Notes: generated by a model from the sequence alone, not told the origin. Positions 10,106 through 20,957 are shown, numbered from the stretch's first letter. The stretch: 54,381 nt of DNA from Chara braunii (GCA_003427395.1 BFEA01000192.1:624550-678930); one strand, 5' to 3'. Numbers and translations are program-made.

Positions 10106-10500
10106 TGTTGCCATTGTTGATACTTACTCCTTTGCCGATTCTACTAGTCAGGCCATCGCTGATGCCTTGCCTCAGGACCCAGTCTTTGGCCCCATCCTTA
10201 GGAATCTATAGTTTGACCCTAATTTTGAGTCAGGCTAGACCTTGGCTTCAGGCTTGCTGTACACAATCAGCGAGGGGGAAAAACGTCTTTGTATCCCTAA
10301 TGATCGATATCATTACTAATTTGATTTCTGAGACTCAGGATGCTCGTGGCCACTTTGGGTTCCTAAAGACGTATGCTGCGCTGACCCAACGTTTCTATTG
10401 GTCTAAGATGAAGGACGATATGCTGCACTACTTGGAGACTTGTGAGTTGTGCAAGAGGAATAAGGTCCACAGGCGGCCTCCTATGAGACTACTCAAACCT

Positions 10501-10644
10501 CTACCTATCCCTGATGGTCTAGGTGAGTCTGTGTCCATTGACTTCACTCTACCTATCCCCGATGGTCGAGGTGAGTTTGTGTCCATTGACTTCACTCTAC
10601 CTATCTCTGATGGTCCAGGTGAGTCTGTGTCCATTGACTTCACA
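10501..10644 (+). repeat. In-frame 48-bp triplication in Y integrase
   Basis: Three direct copies of a 48-bp unit start at 10501, 10549 and 10597. Each encodes 16 residues, LPIPDG...SVSIDFT, including the first catalytic Asp of the integrase core. Copies differ at only a few bases, and the reading frame is kept through all three. Related integrases in this window have the unit once. Confidence 0.95.
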
Positions 10645-11162
10645 AATTTGGGCACGACCACGCCATCTAGGATGAGACAGGTAATAGTCTGTATTGATAT
10701 ATTCTCGAAGTATGTTGAGTTTATCCCCTTACCTGCTGAGGCCAAAGTACCTCTGGTCAGAGAGCTTTTCCTGTGAGAGGTGGTTAAATGTCCATGGGTG
10801 CCCATCCTCCATTGTTAGTGACAGAGACCCCAAATTCTGCAGCGATGACTGACACTCTTTCTGCAAAGACTACATGCATTCCAGACTAGACATGACCTTT
10901 GGGAGACATCCTGAAGCCAATGGACAGGCCAAAGTGATGAATCAGGTCCTGTTTTAACTGCTGCGTCTTGTGATTATGCTTGATCAGCAAGACTGGGACA
11001 AATATTTGTCCAGCGCACAACTGACGTATAGTATATATGTTCACAACACTAGAGGCTTTACATCCTATAGACTGCACTTTGCCAAAGACCCCAGACAACC
11101 TCTGGATGATCTCATTGACAAGTCCAAGCCTAAACTAACTCCTGGCACTGCAGAGTTTGCAT

Positions 11163-11397
11163 GGTTAAGTAAATGGAATATAGTGATTACCAAGGAGTAG
11201 AAGTAATTGAAATAAAACCCAAAAATTGGGCTTCTATAACAGTTTTACTCTATATATACGACTTGAATTATTTACGATTACAATGTGCTTATGATTTATC
11301 TCCGGGAGGTATGTTAGCAGATCAACCTCAAGAAATATGTATTAAAGTACTAGCACCACGAGATCATTGTTTGATAATTATTGAGATAATAAATTGA
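11163..11397 (+). pseudogene. ndhJ: ndhJ fragment (plastid NADH dehydrogenase-like subunit J)
   Basis: NdhJ is a soluble-arm subunit of the thylakoid NDH complex (homologue of NuoC, 30 kDa). Readable parts are AWLSKWNIV, then after a short deletion and frameshift [26 protein letters not shown], and after a second deletion [14 protein letters not shown]. Against a typical NdhJ of about 160 residues, roughly 5-6 residues are lost before DYQG and about a dozen between GGMLA and DQP. The C-terminal third is missing. Substitutions such as Glu to Lys fit C-to-T decay after transfer to the nucleus. Confidence 0.88.
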
Positions 11398-11404
11398 GGG
11401 AACT

Positions 11405-11757
11405 ATTGTTATAAGGAATAGTAGGATATTTCAATATATGATTAATACTAAAATAGCGGTGTTTATGTTCGAAAGAAAAATGCTTTTGCTTAGTATTTNC
11501 TTGAGCTATTTGTTTACGTAACTTAATTACTCCATCTATTACAACTTTTGGTTTTGGAGGACATCTAGGCAAATAAACATTGACTGGGATTAGCTTATAA
11601 ACACCTCGTACAGTACTGTAAGAATCAGTACTAAACATACCTCCTGTAATTGTACATGCCCGCATTGCAATAACGTATTTAGGTTCAACCATTTGCTCAT
11701 ATAGTTTAACTAAAGGAGCCATTTTCATGGTGACTGTTCCTGCTGTAACCAAGAGTT
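11405..11757 (-). pseudogene. ndhK: ndhK fragment (plastid NADH dehydrogenase-like subunit K)
   Basis: NdhK is the iron-sulfur subunit of the plastid NDH complex (PSST/NuoB family). The frame holds [49 protein letters not shown], and CPPKP, the family's core including two cluster-ligand cysteines, then a divergent C-terminal tail to a stop. The N-terminal part with the first cysteine pair is missing. Changes from the family pattern are Gly to Arg twice (before ACTITGG and before CPPKP), Asp to Tyr after RGV, and Asp to Asn after IPV. These mostly look like transitions and would inactivate it. Confidence 0.92.
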
Positions 11758-12337
11758 ATGAAAAAGACCTAGAGAAAGCTAGAACTAATATGTTAAAGCC
11801 CCAGAAGAGGATGATCGAACAGGCTAACAAGCATTGCTCTCCCTGTACTATACGACCAGGTCACTAGGTCTGGGTGAAAAAATCTGAGCTAACTGATGAA
11901 CATGTTATCTCAAGAAAGTTGTTGCCTGTTTACTATGGCCCATGGCAGGTACTTGACACTGTGGGGGTAGATCCATTTGGACCTTCCTATTCACTTGCTG
12001 TACCCCCACATATCAACACCTATCCAGGCTTCCATGCCTCGAAGCTGCTGCCTTTCAGCCCGACTGATGAATTTTTTGATAGGCCACTGCAGTTTGGACC
12101 TCCTATCCCTGGAAAGGGGTATGAAGTCGAAAGCATAGAAGACCAGTGGGGCACAGGGCCCGATTGTGAATACCTTGTGAAGTTATGCTTCCAACCTCAT
12201 ACTAAGGATCAATGGTTTATGCGGACGAAACTTCTTTAGTTTGCGACTTCAGTCGTGCGCGCCCACGAGGCTGAGCAGAAAGGGCAGCCCCTTAGACGTT
12301 CTCCTCGTGGACACTCCTAGCTCGGGGCCCTCGCTCC

Positions 12338-12355
12338 GGGGGGGGGGGGGGGGGG
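12338..12355 (+). repeat. Run of 18 G
   Basis: An uninterrupted G18 lies just after the end of Y pol in a GC-rich context. By position it could be an expanded polypurine tract of Y, which would place the lost 3' LTR right after it. This is inference. Confidence 0.5.
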
Positions 12356-14235
12356 TAAGAATGCAATAAATCGCAGGTCTCGCCGGGTGTAACACTAAGT
12401 AGTTAGGCTTTTTTAACTTTTTTTGGAGTTTTGCGGCTTGCCGGAGTTGATCATGTGACTTGTAGTGTGTTTGTGGTGTTTGACTGTTTTTGAGGTTTAT
12501 TGGGCTTGAACCTTGAACATGTTGCTAGTAGTCTCTGCGTCGTAGTCTTAGGCCTTTTAACCTTGTTGTTTTGTCCTTTTCTACCCTTTTGGAAACTGGT
12601 AGGCCCATAGGTCTGTCTTTTGTGTCCTAGCCTGGGGTCCCCTTAGTCCAGGTTCCATCTAGATGCATGTAGTAATAGCTTGATTGTTTGGCTGTAGGTG
12701 TTTGCTGTTTGGATGGTCAAATAGGTCTCTAGGTGACTGCTGTGTTGTAGGTCTAGGGAAGTGGGGTAGAAGTAGGCAGAGGCCGAGGAATTTGGGGTTC
12801 TGTTCGTCACCTTTTTCTTCCACGAAGTGCGGCTGGAAGGACCACGGGAGGTTGCTGTGTTATTTACCTAGCGCGTACATCAACATTTTGCGGAGACGTT
12901 GGCAGCCATAGCTAGGGCAGCCAGCTACCGTATCGCATAATGCAGGGTATCAAGCCCTAAGTGCTGAGTGGCGCCTTCCCCCTACTGTGCCGTTGGGTAT
13001 ATATCAACTGCCTGCGAAGCGGCTCTTCTATGAGGTCTTCTTCGAGAGTGGCAGGCTCCATCTTCATCGTGTTGGAGTTCTTCTTCTTCATCTAGGGAGC
13101 TACTCTCCCCTGTTGAGCGGGCACTTCATTTGCAATGCGCATCATGGTTGGACTGCTGAATGTCGTGTTGGGTTCAAGAGGGTTGGGGGCAACCGATGGG
13201 CTGATGGGTTGGGTGCGGTGCCACGCCACAACTAGCGCTTGATTGGAGGGAGGAAGAAGAAGCCTCCCAGATACTTCGACGAGACTTGTGTAAATGATTG
13301 GTTCCTGCCATTCCTGGGTGTTAATCACATGGTTGGGATTCTTGGAAAAAAAAAAGAGTGCGTTGATTGGCTGGGGAGAGCGGGGGATTAATTACTCTAT
13401 TCTATTTTGGGTTAAAGAAAAAATGCTCTCGCTGTGTATTCTCTCATCCGGTATGGTGTGAATTGCTCTCTCCAAGGTCTCTTGTCGTTGCGCATGTGTA
13501 TGGGAACATGTGGATGCCATGCTGTATCTCGTTTCAATCAGGCACATAACAATAGACTGCTGAGGTGGCGATAGGGGGGGTAATGCCCGAGGAGGAAGTG
13601 GGCAGGAAGAAACACCGTGCGTTATTGATTATTACTGGGACTCTACTTCTCCTCCTCTTGGTCTCGTCTCCCCATTACCTCATTCTCTTCTGTGAAGATA
13701 GGATCCTCTTGGAAAGTTCACGTATGCTGGGTATGGACATGTAATCAATTTGGAGATGGCTTCTCATGAGACTGAGTTCATTACAATTAGTATGGGAGCG
13801 ATATCCACTTGTCTTGCCAGCTGCTGATGATGACAACGAGTGAGATGACGATGATGATGATGGTGTAGAAATGCTGATGTGCAGGCAGCCATTGAAGACA
13901 ACATCATTGCTGACTAGGCACGTTGTTGGAACAAAGCACCGTTGACGCGGCAGCTGGAGGTCATGCCAGTGGAGAAGGCCTTGCATGTGTGGGACCAGGC
14001 CGACGGTACAGCAGCAGACACTGCTGTAGTGCCATGCTGTAGTGCCATGCGCCTGATTGCATGCCTGACCAGACATTTACAAGGAACAAGGATGAGAGGA
14101 GCAACAACTAACTCCGATTGGATGATATATGATTATTGCTGCTCACGTGGCATATTGCATTCTTGTGTATTGCTGCTGATGTGGCACATTGTATACTTAG
14201 CTGCTGGGCTGTTGTTTCTTATTGATTGAGCATAA
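12356..14235. other. Unassigned stretch between elements Y and A
   Basis: T-rich DNA at first (12400-12620), possibly the remains of the Y 3' LTR, then mixed sequence. Frames of up to 133 codons occur but show no recognisable domain or conserved motif. A short direct repeat (TGCTGTAGTGCCATGC, twice, about 14020-14050) and two similar copies of ATTGCTGCTSAYGTGGCAYATTG (about 14135 and 14170) are the only structure I see. Confidence 0.35.
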
Positions 14236-15449
14236 TGTAATGAACCCAGTTTGACACTCATCAAACGTCAAGCACAACTAGTCTCAGATCTGTACAAAGT
14301 CTCCAGTTAACGTGAAGTGATATCTGAAACAATATCTCGTTACCATTAGACGAAGAGAGTGGAGGGGGAATAGACAAAGGAGAAGGTGGAAGAAATAAAC
14401 AATGATCACCCAAGAGTAATGCAATCAAATCCCACTTCTTCTCCGGGCTTCCTTTCCCCTCCACGTCATCAACCAGTACACGATAACGAGTATGATAAGT
14501 CCTGACCACACAGAAGTGCCACATGGCACTCTTATCTGGTGAAGAGCATGAAGACAATAGCAGATTATTGTAACGACGTCAAGCTCAGGTGAGTACCCGA
14601 TCCCAATCATCCACAGATCCTGATCTCCCTCCTTGTCGCAACCATTGACCTCATGTAGACAGCGTGGCCAATGCCACGTCATATATAGAGACAGTTGGCA
14701 TGCGCCACATCATCAATGAAGGCAGGTGGCAACGCCACTTCAGCAACACAATGTAGGCACAGATGGCAGCGCCACTTCAGCAACACAATATAGGCAGGCG
14801 GCAGCGCCACATCAACAATGTAGACCAGTGGCATCTGCCACATCAGCAATGTATACAAGTGGCATGCGCCACATCAGCAAGATAGACAGGTGGCAGCGCC
14901 ATATCAGCAATGCCTGGCGCAAAGTACAAAACGCCAGCATGCTGCCACAGTCCCGTGTCGTCGTCCACAGTGCCTGCGCACAGCCAACGTCAAAGCAGCG
15001 TCTCGCCAACGTCGTGCCAACGTCAATGCCAACGTCCAGTCAAAGTCGAGCCAGCGCGCAAGCAGCATAGCAAGACTAAATGTTGATCACCTCAAGACCA
15101 GCCCTTTTGTAGTGTTTGACAAGGCTGTCTGGCCTCTTGTCCCCTTTCCACAGTCCTACAGATTGACTCATAGCCGAGGGCCTGAATGTGTACAATTGCA
15201 GATTTCACCTGGGTCCTAATGTTGTCTGGGTACCTGCATACAACAAGTGTGTGCGTCTGACCGGCGGCCTGGGCTGGGTCCATGTTGGACTTTGACTGTT
15301 GGGTCTCGACAATTGACTCTAGTCAACTGTTCCTCGCTCAGACCCTGAATTTGTAGCTGGGGCCTTTTCCCCCTTTTTCGGACGGGGCCTGGGTGTGGCC
15401 TGGCGAGGCCCTTAGACTTTGTACGAGGCATACTACATGGGTTACTGCA
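14236..15449 (-). repeat. 3' LTR of element A
   Basis: 1214 bp, TGTAATG...CTGCA as written on the plus strand. It matches 24392-25568 along its length with mostly single-base changes and a few small indels. It includes the array of small palindromes described separately. In the element's orientation this is the downstream LTR. Confidence 0.92.
14657..14916. repeat. Array of GTGGC-GCCAC palindromes in the A 3' LTR
   Basis: About eight imperfect units of 28-36 bp, each with a short palindrome (GTGGCATGCGCCAC, GTGGCAACGCCAC, and GTGGCAGCGCCAC types) followed by RTCAGCAATGTAGACAG. Several carry CCACGTCA or CCACATCA, close to ACGT-core bZIP sites. The array lies in the presumed promoter-containing part of the LTR. 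Confidence 0.85.
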
Positions 15450-15496
15450 TTCCCGCGAGCCCAATTTTCGAGTTCCATGGCAGAAAAGACATCAAT

Positions 15497-16790
15497 TTTC
15501 CTCCAACTCATGTTCGCATGCAACAACAATGTCAGGAGTAGGAGGTAAGACTTCTTTCTTGCTAAACCATCTGGTTTCAATCGGAGGTTGAGACTTGAAG
15601 TTTACCTTATATTGCTTCTGGGGTTTCCTCTGCCACCTGTAGAAAAATAGCCACGTTCCAAAATCTTCTCAATTTCGAAACCTCCATTCATGGATGGGGG
15701 AAACAAAAATGGCCTATTAGGAAAGTGATCTCCTTCTACATACGGTAGTAGTTTAGATGCGTGAAAGACAGGGTAAGTCCTTAGGTGTGGGGGTACATCT
15801 ATGCGATAGGAAGGTCCATCTGCATCCCCAATCACCTTGAGAACTTCCCAGGGACCATAGTAGACAGGCAACAATTTTTGAGACACGTTTTCTTCCAAGG
15901 CAAATTCTTTTGACTTCACCCATACCAGATCTCCTTCTTGAAATTGCGATGGCTGACGATGTTTGTTGGCCTGCTCAATCATATGAAGTTGGGCTTTCTG
16001 TATATTCTCTTTTACCTTCTTAATATCTTCTTCATACAAAACTGCAAATTCACGGGTTCTTGGGGGTAACCTCTTAATTTGGTCCCGAGTTAAAGCATCA
16101 ATGAGACGTCTAGGCTTGCATCCTTTATGCAGTGCATTAGGCGTTTTTCCAGCAATAGTATGTATATTGTTATTATACGCACTATCTATCTTAGGTAAGT
16201 TCTCATCCCAATCTATTTGATCGGGTCGGACATACATGCGCAAAAGTTGTCGGCATAGATGATTCATTTGCTCAGTTTGGCCATTCGTTTCAGGATGTTT
16301 GCCTGGCCGCATGGTCAATCTGGTGCTATAGACTTCACTCAACTTTTGCCATTGTAGACTAGTTAACCGAACATCTCTGTCATACACGATGGTTTTTGGG
16401 AATCCACACTCGAAACCCATCGCATTTGAAAGTTCTGGATAACGAGTTCGGTTCTAGCTTCGACAGGCAAAGGAATGAACAGAGCATACTTTGAGAATCT
16501 ATCTACGATGACCATTATCTGACTGTTGCCATTTCAACTCCTAGTGAGACTCATAAAGTCAATGGAAATAGACTCACGTGACTCACTTGGAATAGGTAGC
16601 GGTCTGAGTAGTCCCATTGGATTCTCATGTGAGGGCTTATTCCTCTGACAGACAAGACAAGTCCGCACATAGGTTAGTATATCTTCCTTCATTCCTTTCC
16701 ATTCAAAACGTTCGCACAAATCAGCATACGTCTTCTTAAAACCAAAGTGACCTTGCGCATCATGTCATTCCCCAATGATTAAGCTTTTGA
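15497..16790 (-). pseudogene. pol: Integrase and chromodomain-like tail of element A
   Basis: Zinc-binding part: the GHFGFKKTY...CLVCQRNK region (about 16750-16640). Core: the first Asp in SIDFM (about 16560), the second in VYDRDVRLT (about 16380), and the Glu in KHPETNGQ (about 16300), so the DDE triad can be read although stops separate the first Asp from the rest. From 16420 a 272-codon frame runs through MIEQANKHR, VWVKSKEF and LLPVYYGPW. A frameshift near 15615 leads into QYKVNFKS...TRWFSKKE and PDIVVACEHE, the chromodomain-like end, with a stop at about 15497. Integrases with such tails can steer insertion towards particular chromatin. Confidence 0.85.
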
Positions 16791-16984
16791 TTGGTTCTTG
16801 TTGAGGAACACACAATCTTTCTTCGGTTTTATCCAGAAAGAAGAGTAAGCCATCGGTCATTCGATATTCTGGGAATAATTCGGGTTTTTTTCGTAGAGTG
16901 TCAATGATAGGACTCGAAATAAAATCACTCCCATAACCCTTCCGAATCTGTTCTTTCAGTTCGCTCTCGATATCGAGGTAGGAG

Positions 16985-18165
16985 ACAATAGTTCCAAAGA
17001 AGTCTGCACGTCTGGACAAAGCATCCGCAACCACATTAGACGTACCTTTGATTTTTTAACTCAAAGTCGAAGGTATCAATGAAAACAGACCATCTTACCA
17101 GTTTGTCAGGGAGTTTAGGCTGAGAGTAGAGTGATAAAAAAAGACAGTAAAGTGCCTCCCTAACAAGTAGTGTTTCCAGGTGTCGAGTGCAGCAACTAAG
17201 GAGTACAATTTCCTTTCATAGGTGAAGTTAACCACTTTCTTTGACGGTAGTCTCTTGGACATAAACTCAATAGGTCTATATCCATCACTGTCATCTTGTT
17301 GTAGTACGAACCTAATTCTATATTGACTTGCGTCAGTCATGACGATGAAAGGGAGAGAAGGGTCAACGATTTTTAAGACAGGGTAGTGAGTCAGTAGATG
17401 TTTCAACTTTAAAAATGACGACTCACAATCCTTGTCCCACAACCAAGGCTTTTCTTTCTTTAGGAGTCTTCTCATAGGTGCAACTATCAAAGAGAAGTTT
17501 CTGACGAACTTCCTATAGTAGCTAGCAAGTCCTAGAAAAGATCTCAATTCAGTTATAGTCTTAGGTTGGGGCCAATCTCGAATTGCTGTAAACTTCTTTT
17601 CCTCTGGCCTTAGTCCTTCCTCATTCATTATGTGCCCTACGTAAAGTACCTCAGACTTAGCGAATTCAGAATTTTTGGGGTTCAGTTTGAAGTTGTCCTC
17701 GCACAACTTTTGCAAAATCATTCGTAGATGTTTCTCGTGATCGTCTAGTGTCTTATTGTACACTAGACTATCGTCGAGATAGACTGCTACGACTTGATTA
17801 AGCCATTGTCGAGATAACTCGTTCATTGACCTTTGGAAGGTCGCAAGTGCATTAGTCAGACCGAAAGGCATAACCACAAACTCGTAGTGACCATACTTGG
17901 TTCGGAAAGCCGTCTTGTGTTGATCCTCGGGATCCACCTCGATCTGGTGGTATCATGACTTGAGATCAATGTTGCTGAAGTACTTGCATCCCTGCAACTA
18001 GTCCAATAGGTCGTCAATGCGCGGAAAAGGTTCGACATTTTTCACAGTGACGGAGTTCAACCCTCGATAATCAATACGTAATCGGAGTTCACCTTCCTTT
18101 TTGGACACGAATAAAACGGGCACAATAAGGAGATGAGCTAGGGCGAATCCATCCCTTGTTAGTAA
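16985..18165 (-). pseudogene. pol: Reverse transcriptase and RNase H of element A (broken)
   Basis: Motifs in order: [23 protein letters not shown]-stop-YHQI (first catalytic Asp present, but the Gly codon of SGY has become TGA), VVMPFGLTNA, VAVYLDDSLVY (catalytic YLDD intact), LGLASYYRKFVRNFS, then RNase H with MTDASQY and YERKLYSLVAALDTWKHYLLG, and the DALSRR motif. The longest open part is 280 codons (17937-17095). Two stops and at least two frameshifts disrupt it. Confidence 0.88.
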
Positions 18166-19150
18166 GTTCTTGCAACCTTTTTTCGAAGTTCCTCAAGTTC
18201 CCTTGGAGACATTTGGTAGATGGGATCCTTGCGAATCTTGCTTCTGGGAATAATCTTAATTGTGTGCTTAATAACACGCTCAATAATTCCCTTCGGCTCA
18301 ATCTGCAAGTCCTTGTACTTGTGGTGAAGTTTTTCGATAGAAAGTGGATAGGATGAGGAACACTCACCGACTCGTTTGACAAGCACCATCATCGCCTCCT
18401 GATCCAACTTCTTTACTACCATCGATTGAAAAGCTGGGTAATTCGGACAACAGAAAGACAGAGTAGAGTCAAAGCCAAACTTATGATATAACTTTATCGC
18501 TCGAGTTTCAGACTTCTCTTCCTTTAGTTTGACAATTTTCTCTTTGAACTTGACTTCTAGGTCGGCTTCTTCGTGCCAATCCATACCCAGAATCATGTCA
18601 AAGGGCAAATTCTTCTTTATAGGGAATGATATCTCATGTAGGATCTTCTTACCTTCCTTGGTCCTGAAATAACATTTGACACGATCGACGTATTGAGAGA
18701 CAGTCATCGTGCTCTTGTAAGCCAGCATAGACGTGATAGGTCGAGGTAGATCCTTTACCTTCATTCCCAGATGCAATTTGCGAATTGCCTTCTCTGAGGT
18801 ATAAGACCGCGTCGATCCTGGATCTAACAGTGCACATACTCGCGTGTGCGCAATCTCAATATCCGCGATCATCAATTCACCCTCAGTCTTCGCTTTCTTA
18901 GTCCACGAACTCCGAAGTGCTATGAGTTTATGGTCGAGTTCGTCAAGGGAATCGTCTAGTGAGACAGAGCGAAGGGCAGTGTCAGGATGCTCTGGACGAT
19001 GGGCTGAAGAAGAGCCATCCTCTGCCTTGAGAGTCGAAAGGTTAGAAGGGGTTGTAGGCGCCTTACCTTTACTTTGGTCAAAACCATTCGACTTAGTAGG
19101 AGCAGATACTACTCCTACTCGCTGCTCGCTTTTGGGTTCTTGATAAGTGG
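18166..19150 (-). pseudogene. Protease and linker of element A
   Basis: A long open frame (344 codons, reaching upstream to 19193 in a frame different from that of the zinc knuckle) carries CALLDPGSTRSY. Here the protease active site D-S/T-G has become Asp-Pro-Gly. The second motif LPFDMILGMDWH is intact. The linker to RT ends in the conserved [15 protein letters not shown], after which the frame is lost. The Pro substitution in the active site should abolish cleavage of the polyprotein. Confidence 0.8.
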
Positions 19151-20957
19151 GCACCAAGCTATCACGTGTCCCACGGTGCCACACTTGAGGCATTGGCGAT
19201 TGTCCATGTTGGATTGCTATTCCTCACGTGTGATGTTCATTTTCTCTCATGGCTTCCCGAACGCTATGCCGAGATGCTCAGCAAACGAGTGTGGTTTCCT
19301 CTTCTTCTTCCACTAACTCTGGCCTCCCTTGGCCATGACAGTAGTGACGTCACCCTTCCCGGACTCACTGCTGCTTGTACCACCTCCTCCCTCAGATTGT
19401 CCGAGTGGTATCGTCATCGAAGACAACGAGCATATGGTCCTAGCACTTCCGTCGCCACAGAACCCGCTTACTGTGCCCATCTACCAGTCTTGATTTCACC
19501 ACCAAAGCATATGGACGTTATACCTGAGCAGTCATTTGCTCTCGTTGGAGAGCAATATCTCAAAACTGCCGATAATTGTACTTACCAGACTTGGACTCTG
19601 CCACGAGCTGTCCACGAATGGGCTCGGACTCTTGTTGGAGAGCAAGATCTCAAAACTGCTGATAATTGAACTTACCAGACTTGGACTCTGCCACGAGCTG
19701 TCCACGAATGGGCTGGGGCAAGGCGCGTGAATAAATGTATAGGACCTGGTTGTCTTGTAAGTTCAGTCCAGGTACCTGCAGAAGACGATCAACTTCACGC
19801 AACAATGCATCAACAAAAGTCCAAGTGTTGTCTTATCGAGGAATCTCTCCTTTATTTTTTGGAGAAATTGCCTCAACGTCAGGGTCTTAGCCCACTCACC
19901 TATATCTTTGAAACCAGCGGCATTGACTTCGGACAACACCCATTCCTTGACCACTCCTCCTAGACAAGACGTGGAGAAAGCAACCTGACTCTCGGGCTCG
20001 ACAGGTGCGACCCCGACATAAGTCTGGATTTCCGCTATCCACAACAACAAGTTTTCATCTTTGTTGTTGTTGTATGTGAATGACAGTTTCATTTTGACCT
20101 TTTATTTTTTCTTCGTTTTTTCTACCTCTTTGATCGATTCTTCTTTCTTTACGGTGCGTTCTTCTTTCTTCTCTGCCTGTTCCTCAAATTCTTTCTTTGA
20201 GGTTCCGGGTTTGTCTGGCGTCACCTTCTGCATTGCATCATTCATCAATCTCATCATAGTATCTAATGAGACAATATTAGTGTCTATCTTCCTCTCAAGA
20301 TGAACAAGATAAGCCATGATAGATTGCAATACAGACGCAAGATCAGTTTCAATTTCGTCAAAGTGAAGTCGTTCTCTCATTTCTTCTAACATTTTGTCTT
20401 GCTGTTCTTTTTCTGCCTTTCTTCTCCAGAGTTCTTCAATCTTTCTTCTTTCTTCCTTAAATGTATTTTCTAATTGTCTGACATTCTCCTCCATTATCTC
20501 CGCAAACAGTCGTGGTTCTACTTTCTTTTCTTTCTCCTCTTCTTTCCTCTTCTTCCTTTTCTGTTCCATCTTGTCAAAACCCTCGGTGACATACCGGTCA
20601 AGGGCCATTCACCCTTGCTTTAGGAGCTCCTGCACTCTCTTACCGGTTTCCATCATCTGAACAGCTGTTTCAGTGGCCTGCAACTCTTTTTCTGTACCAA
20701 GCAGATTGAGCTGACCGTGAACGTGCTTTAACTTCTGGACCGGCACTGTGTATCTCACCGAGCAACTGGCTAAGAAAACCAATTAGAGTGTGTCTTGCTG
20801 CAATTTGACCACGGGTCTTCAGTCCCCCCCCTTCTTCATCAGCGTAGACAGTAAGAGGGATAGGAAAGAAAAAGAGCGGTATGAACCATGTGAGGAAAGA
20901 GGCACGCAGACATTTCCAGAGATAAGTCATTTTTCCCAGCGTGTAGATGCCGCACAA
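19151..20957 (-). pseudogene. gag: gag of element A (broken)
   Basis: The N-terminal part is a long charged coiled coil (168 codons from 20608, rich in Glu/Lys with EERRKIEELWRRK). An extension upstream to about 20930 in another frame starts with a hydrophobic leader-like segment, whose relevance is uncertain. One TAA (20104-20102) separates the coil from the gag domain (SFTYNNNKDENLLLWIAEIQ...EWAKTLTLRQF), which continues in the same frame. Then follow a frameshift at about 19835, a 90-bp in-frame duplication, and the zinc knuckle CLKCGTVGHVIAWC (19192-19151, exact C-x2-C-x4-H-x4-C). Confidence 0.8.
19545..19713 (-). repeat. 90-bp tandem duplication in A gag
   Basis: Two direct copies with period 90 (19545 and 19635), differing at a handful of bases. 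Each encodes the segment PIRGQLVAESKSGK and ends in the same premature TGA, so the stop predates the duplication or was copied with it. Ninety bases keep the frame. Confidence 0.9.

Larger units (their letters stand above)
11163..11757. other. Nuclear plastid DNA insert (NUPT) with ndhJ and ndhK pieces
   Basis: About 595 bp whose two halves read as plastid NDH complex subunits and which splits the Y integrase without any retrotransposon sequence of its own. Base composition also changes to AT-rich, as in plastid DNA. The halves are in opposite orientation (ndhJ forward, ndhK reverse, meeting tail to tail), whereas in streptophyte plastids ndhC-ndhK-ndhJ are co-directional. So this is a rearranged insert or two fragments joined during end repair. 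Flanking codons of the integrase join cleanly (Phe-Ala-Trp to Ser-Tyr-Glu), giving sharp borders. No target duplication is visible. There is one ambiguous base (11499). Confidence 0.9.
10250..12239 (+). pseudogene. pol: Integrase of element Y, interrupted by plastid DNA
   Basis: The N-terminal zinc-binding region is seen as GHFGFLKTY and TCELCKRNK (about 10340-10455). The catalytic core follows: the first Asp in SIDF lies in a 48-bp unit present three times, the second in IVSDRDPKF (about 10815), and the Glu in HPEANGQ (about 10910), so all three catalytic acids can still be read, though with frame breaks between them. The coding sequence stops at Phe-Ala-Trp (11162) and resumes at Tyr-Glu-Lys-Asp (about 11758) after the plastid insert, in register with related integrases (EFAVLYEEDIKK in element A). 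The C-terminal part (MIEQANKH, LLPVYYGPW, FHASKLLP) ends in a chromodomain-like YLVKLCFQ...QWFMRTKLL. Confidence 0.85.
5986..12355 (+). mobile_element. Element Y: degenerate Ty3/gypsy retrotransposon without recognised LTRs
   Basis: Gag, zinc knuckle, protease, reverse transcriptase, RNase H, integrase and a short chromodomain-like tail follow each other on the plus strand with numerous frameshifts and stops. The 220 bp before gag (5986-6205) have no LTR character, and after the end of pol I find no repeat of it, so both LTRs are lost or unrecognisable. The integrase is interrupted by plastid DNA. Y differs clearly from B and Z in gag and in its zinc-knuckle spacing. Confidence 0.8.

Noticed and set aside
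13675-14076. 133-codon minus-strand frame left of element A
   Set aside because: Serine run from a GAT repeat and no recognisable domain; nothing conserved with other parts of the window.
20670-20957. Small protein with an apparent signal peptide upstream of A gag
   Set aside because: Its second half overlaps gag coiled-coil coding sequence in another frame; the hydrophobic start is more likely decayed gag or leader.
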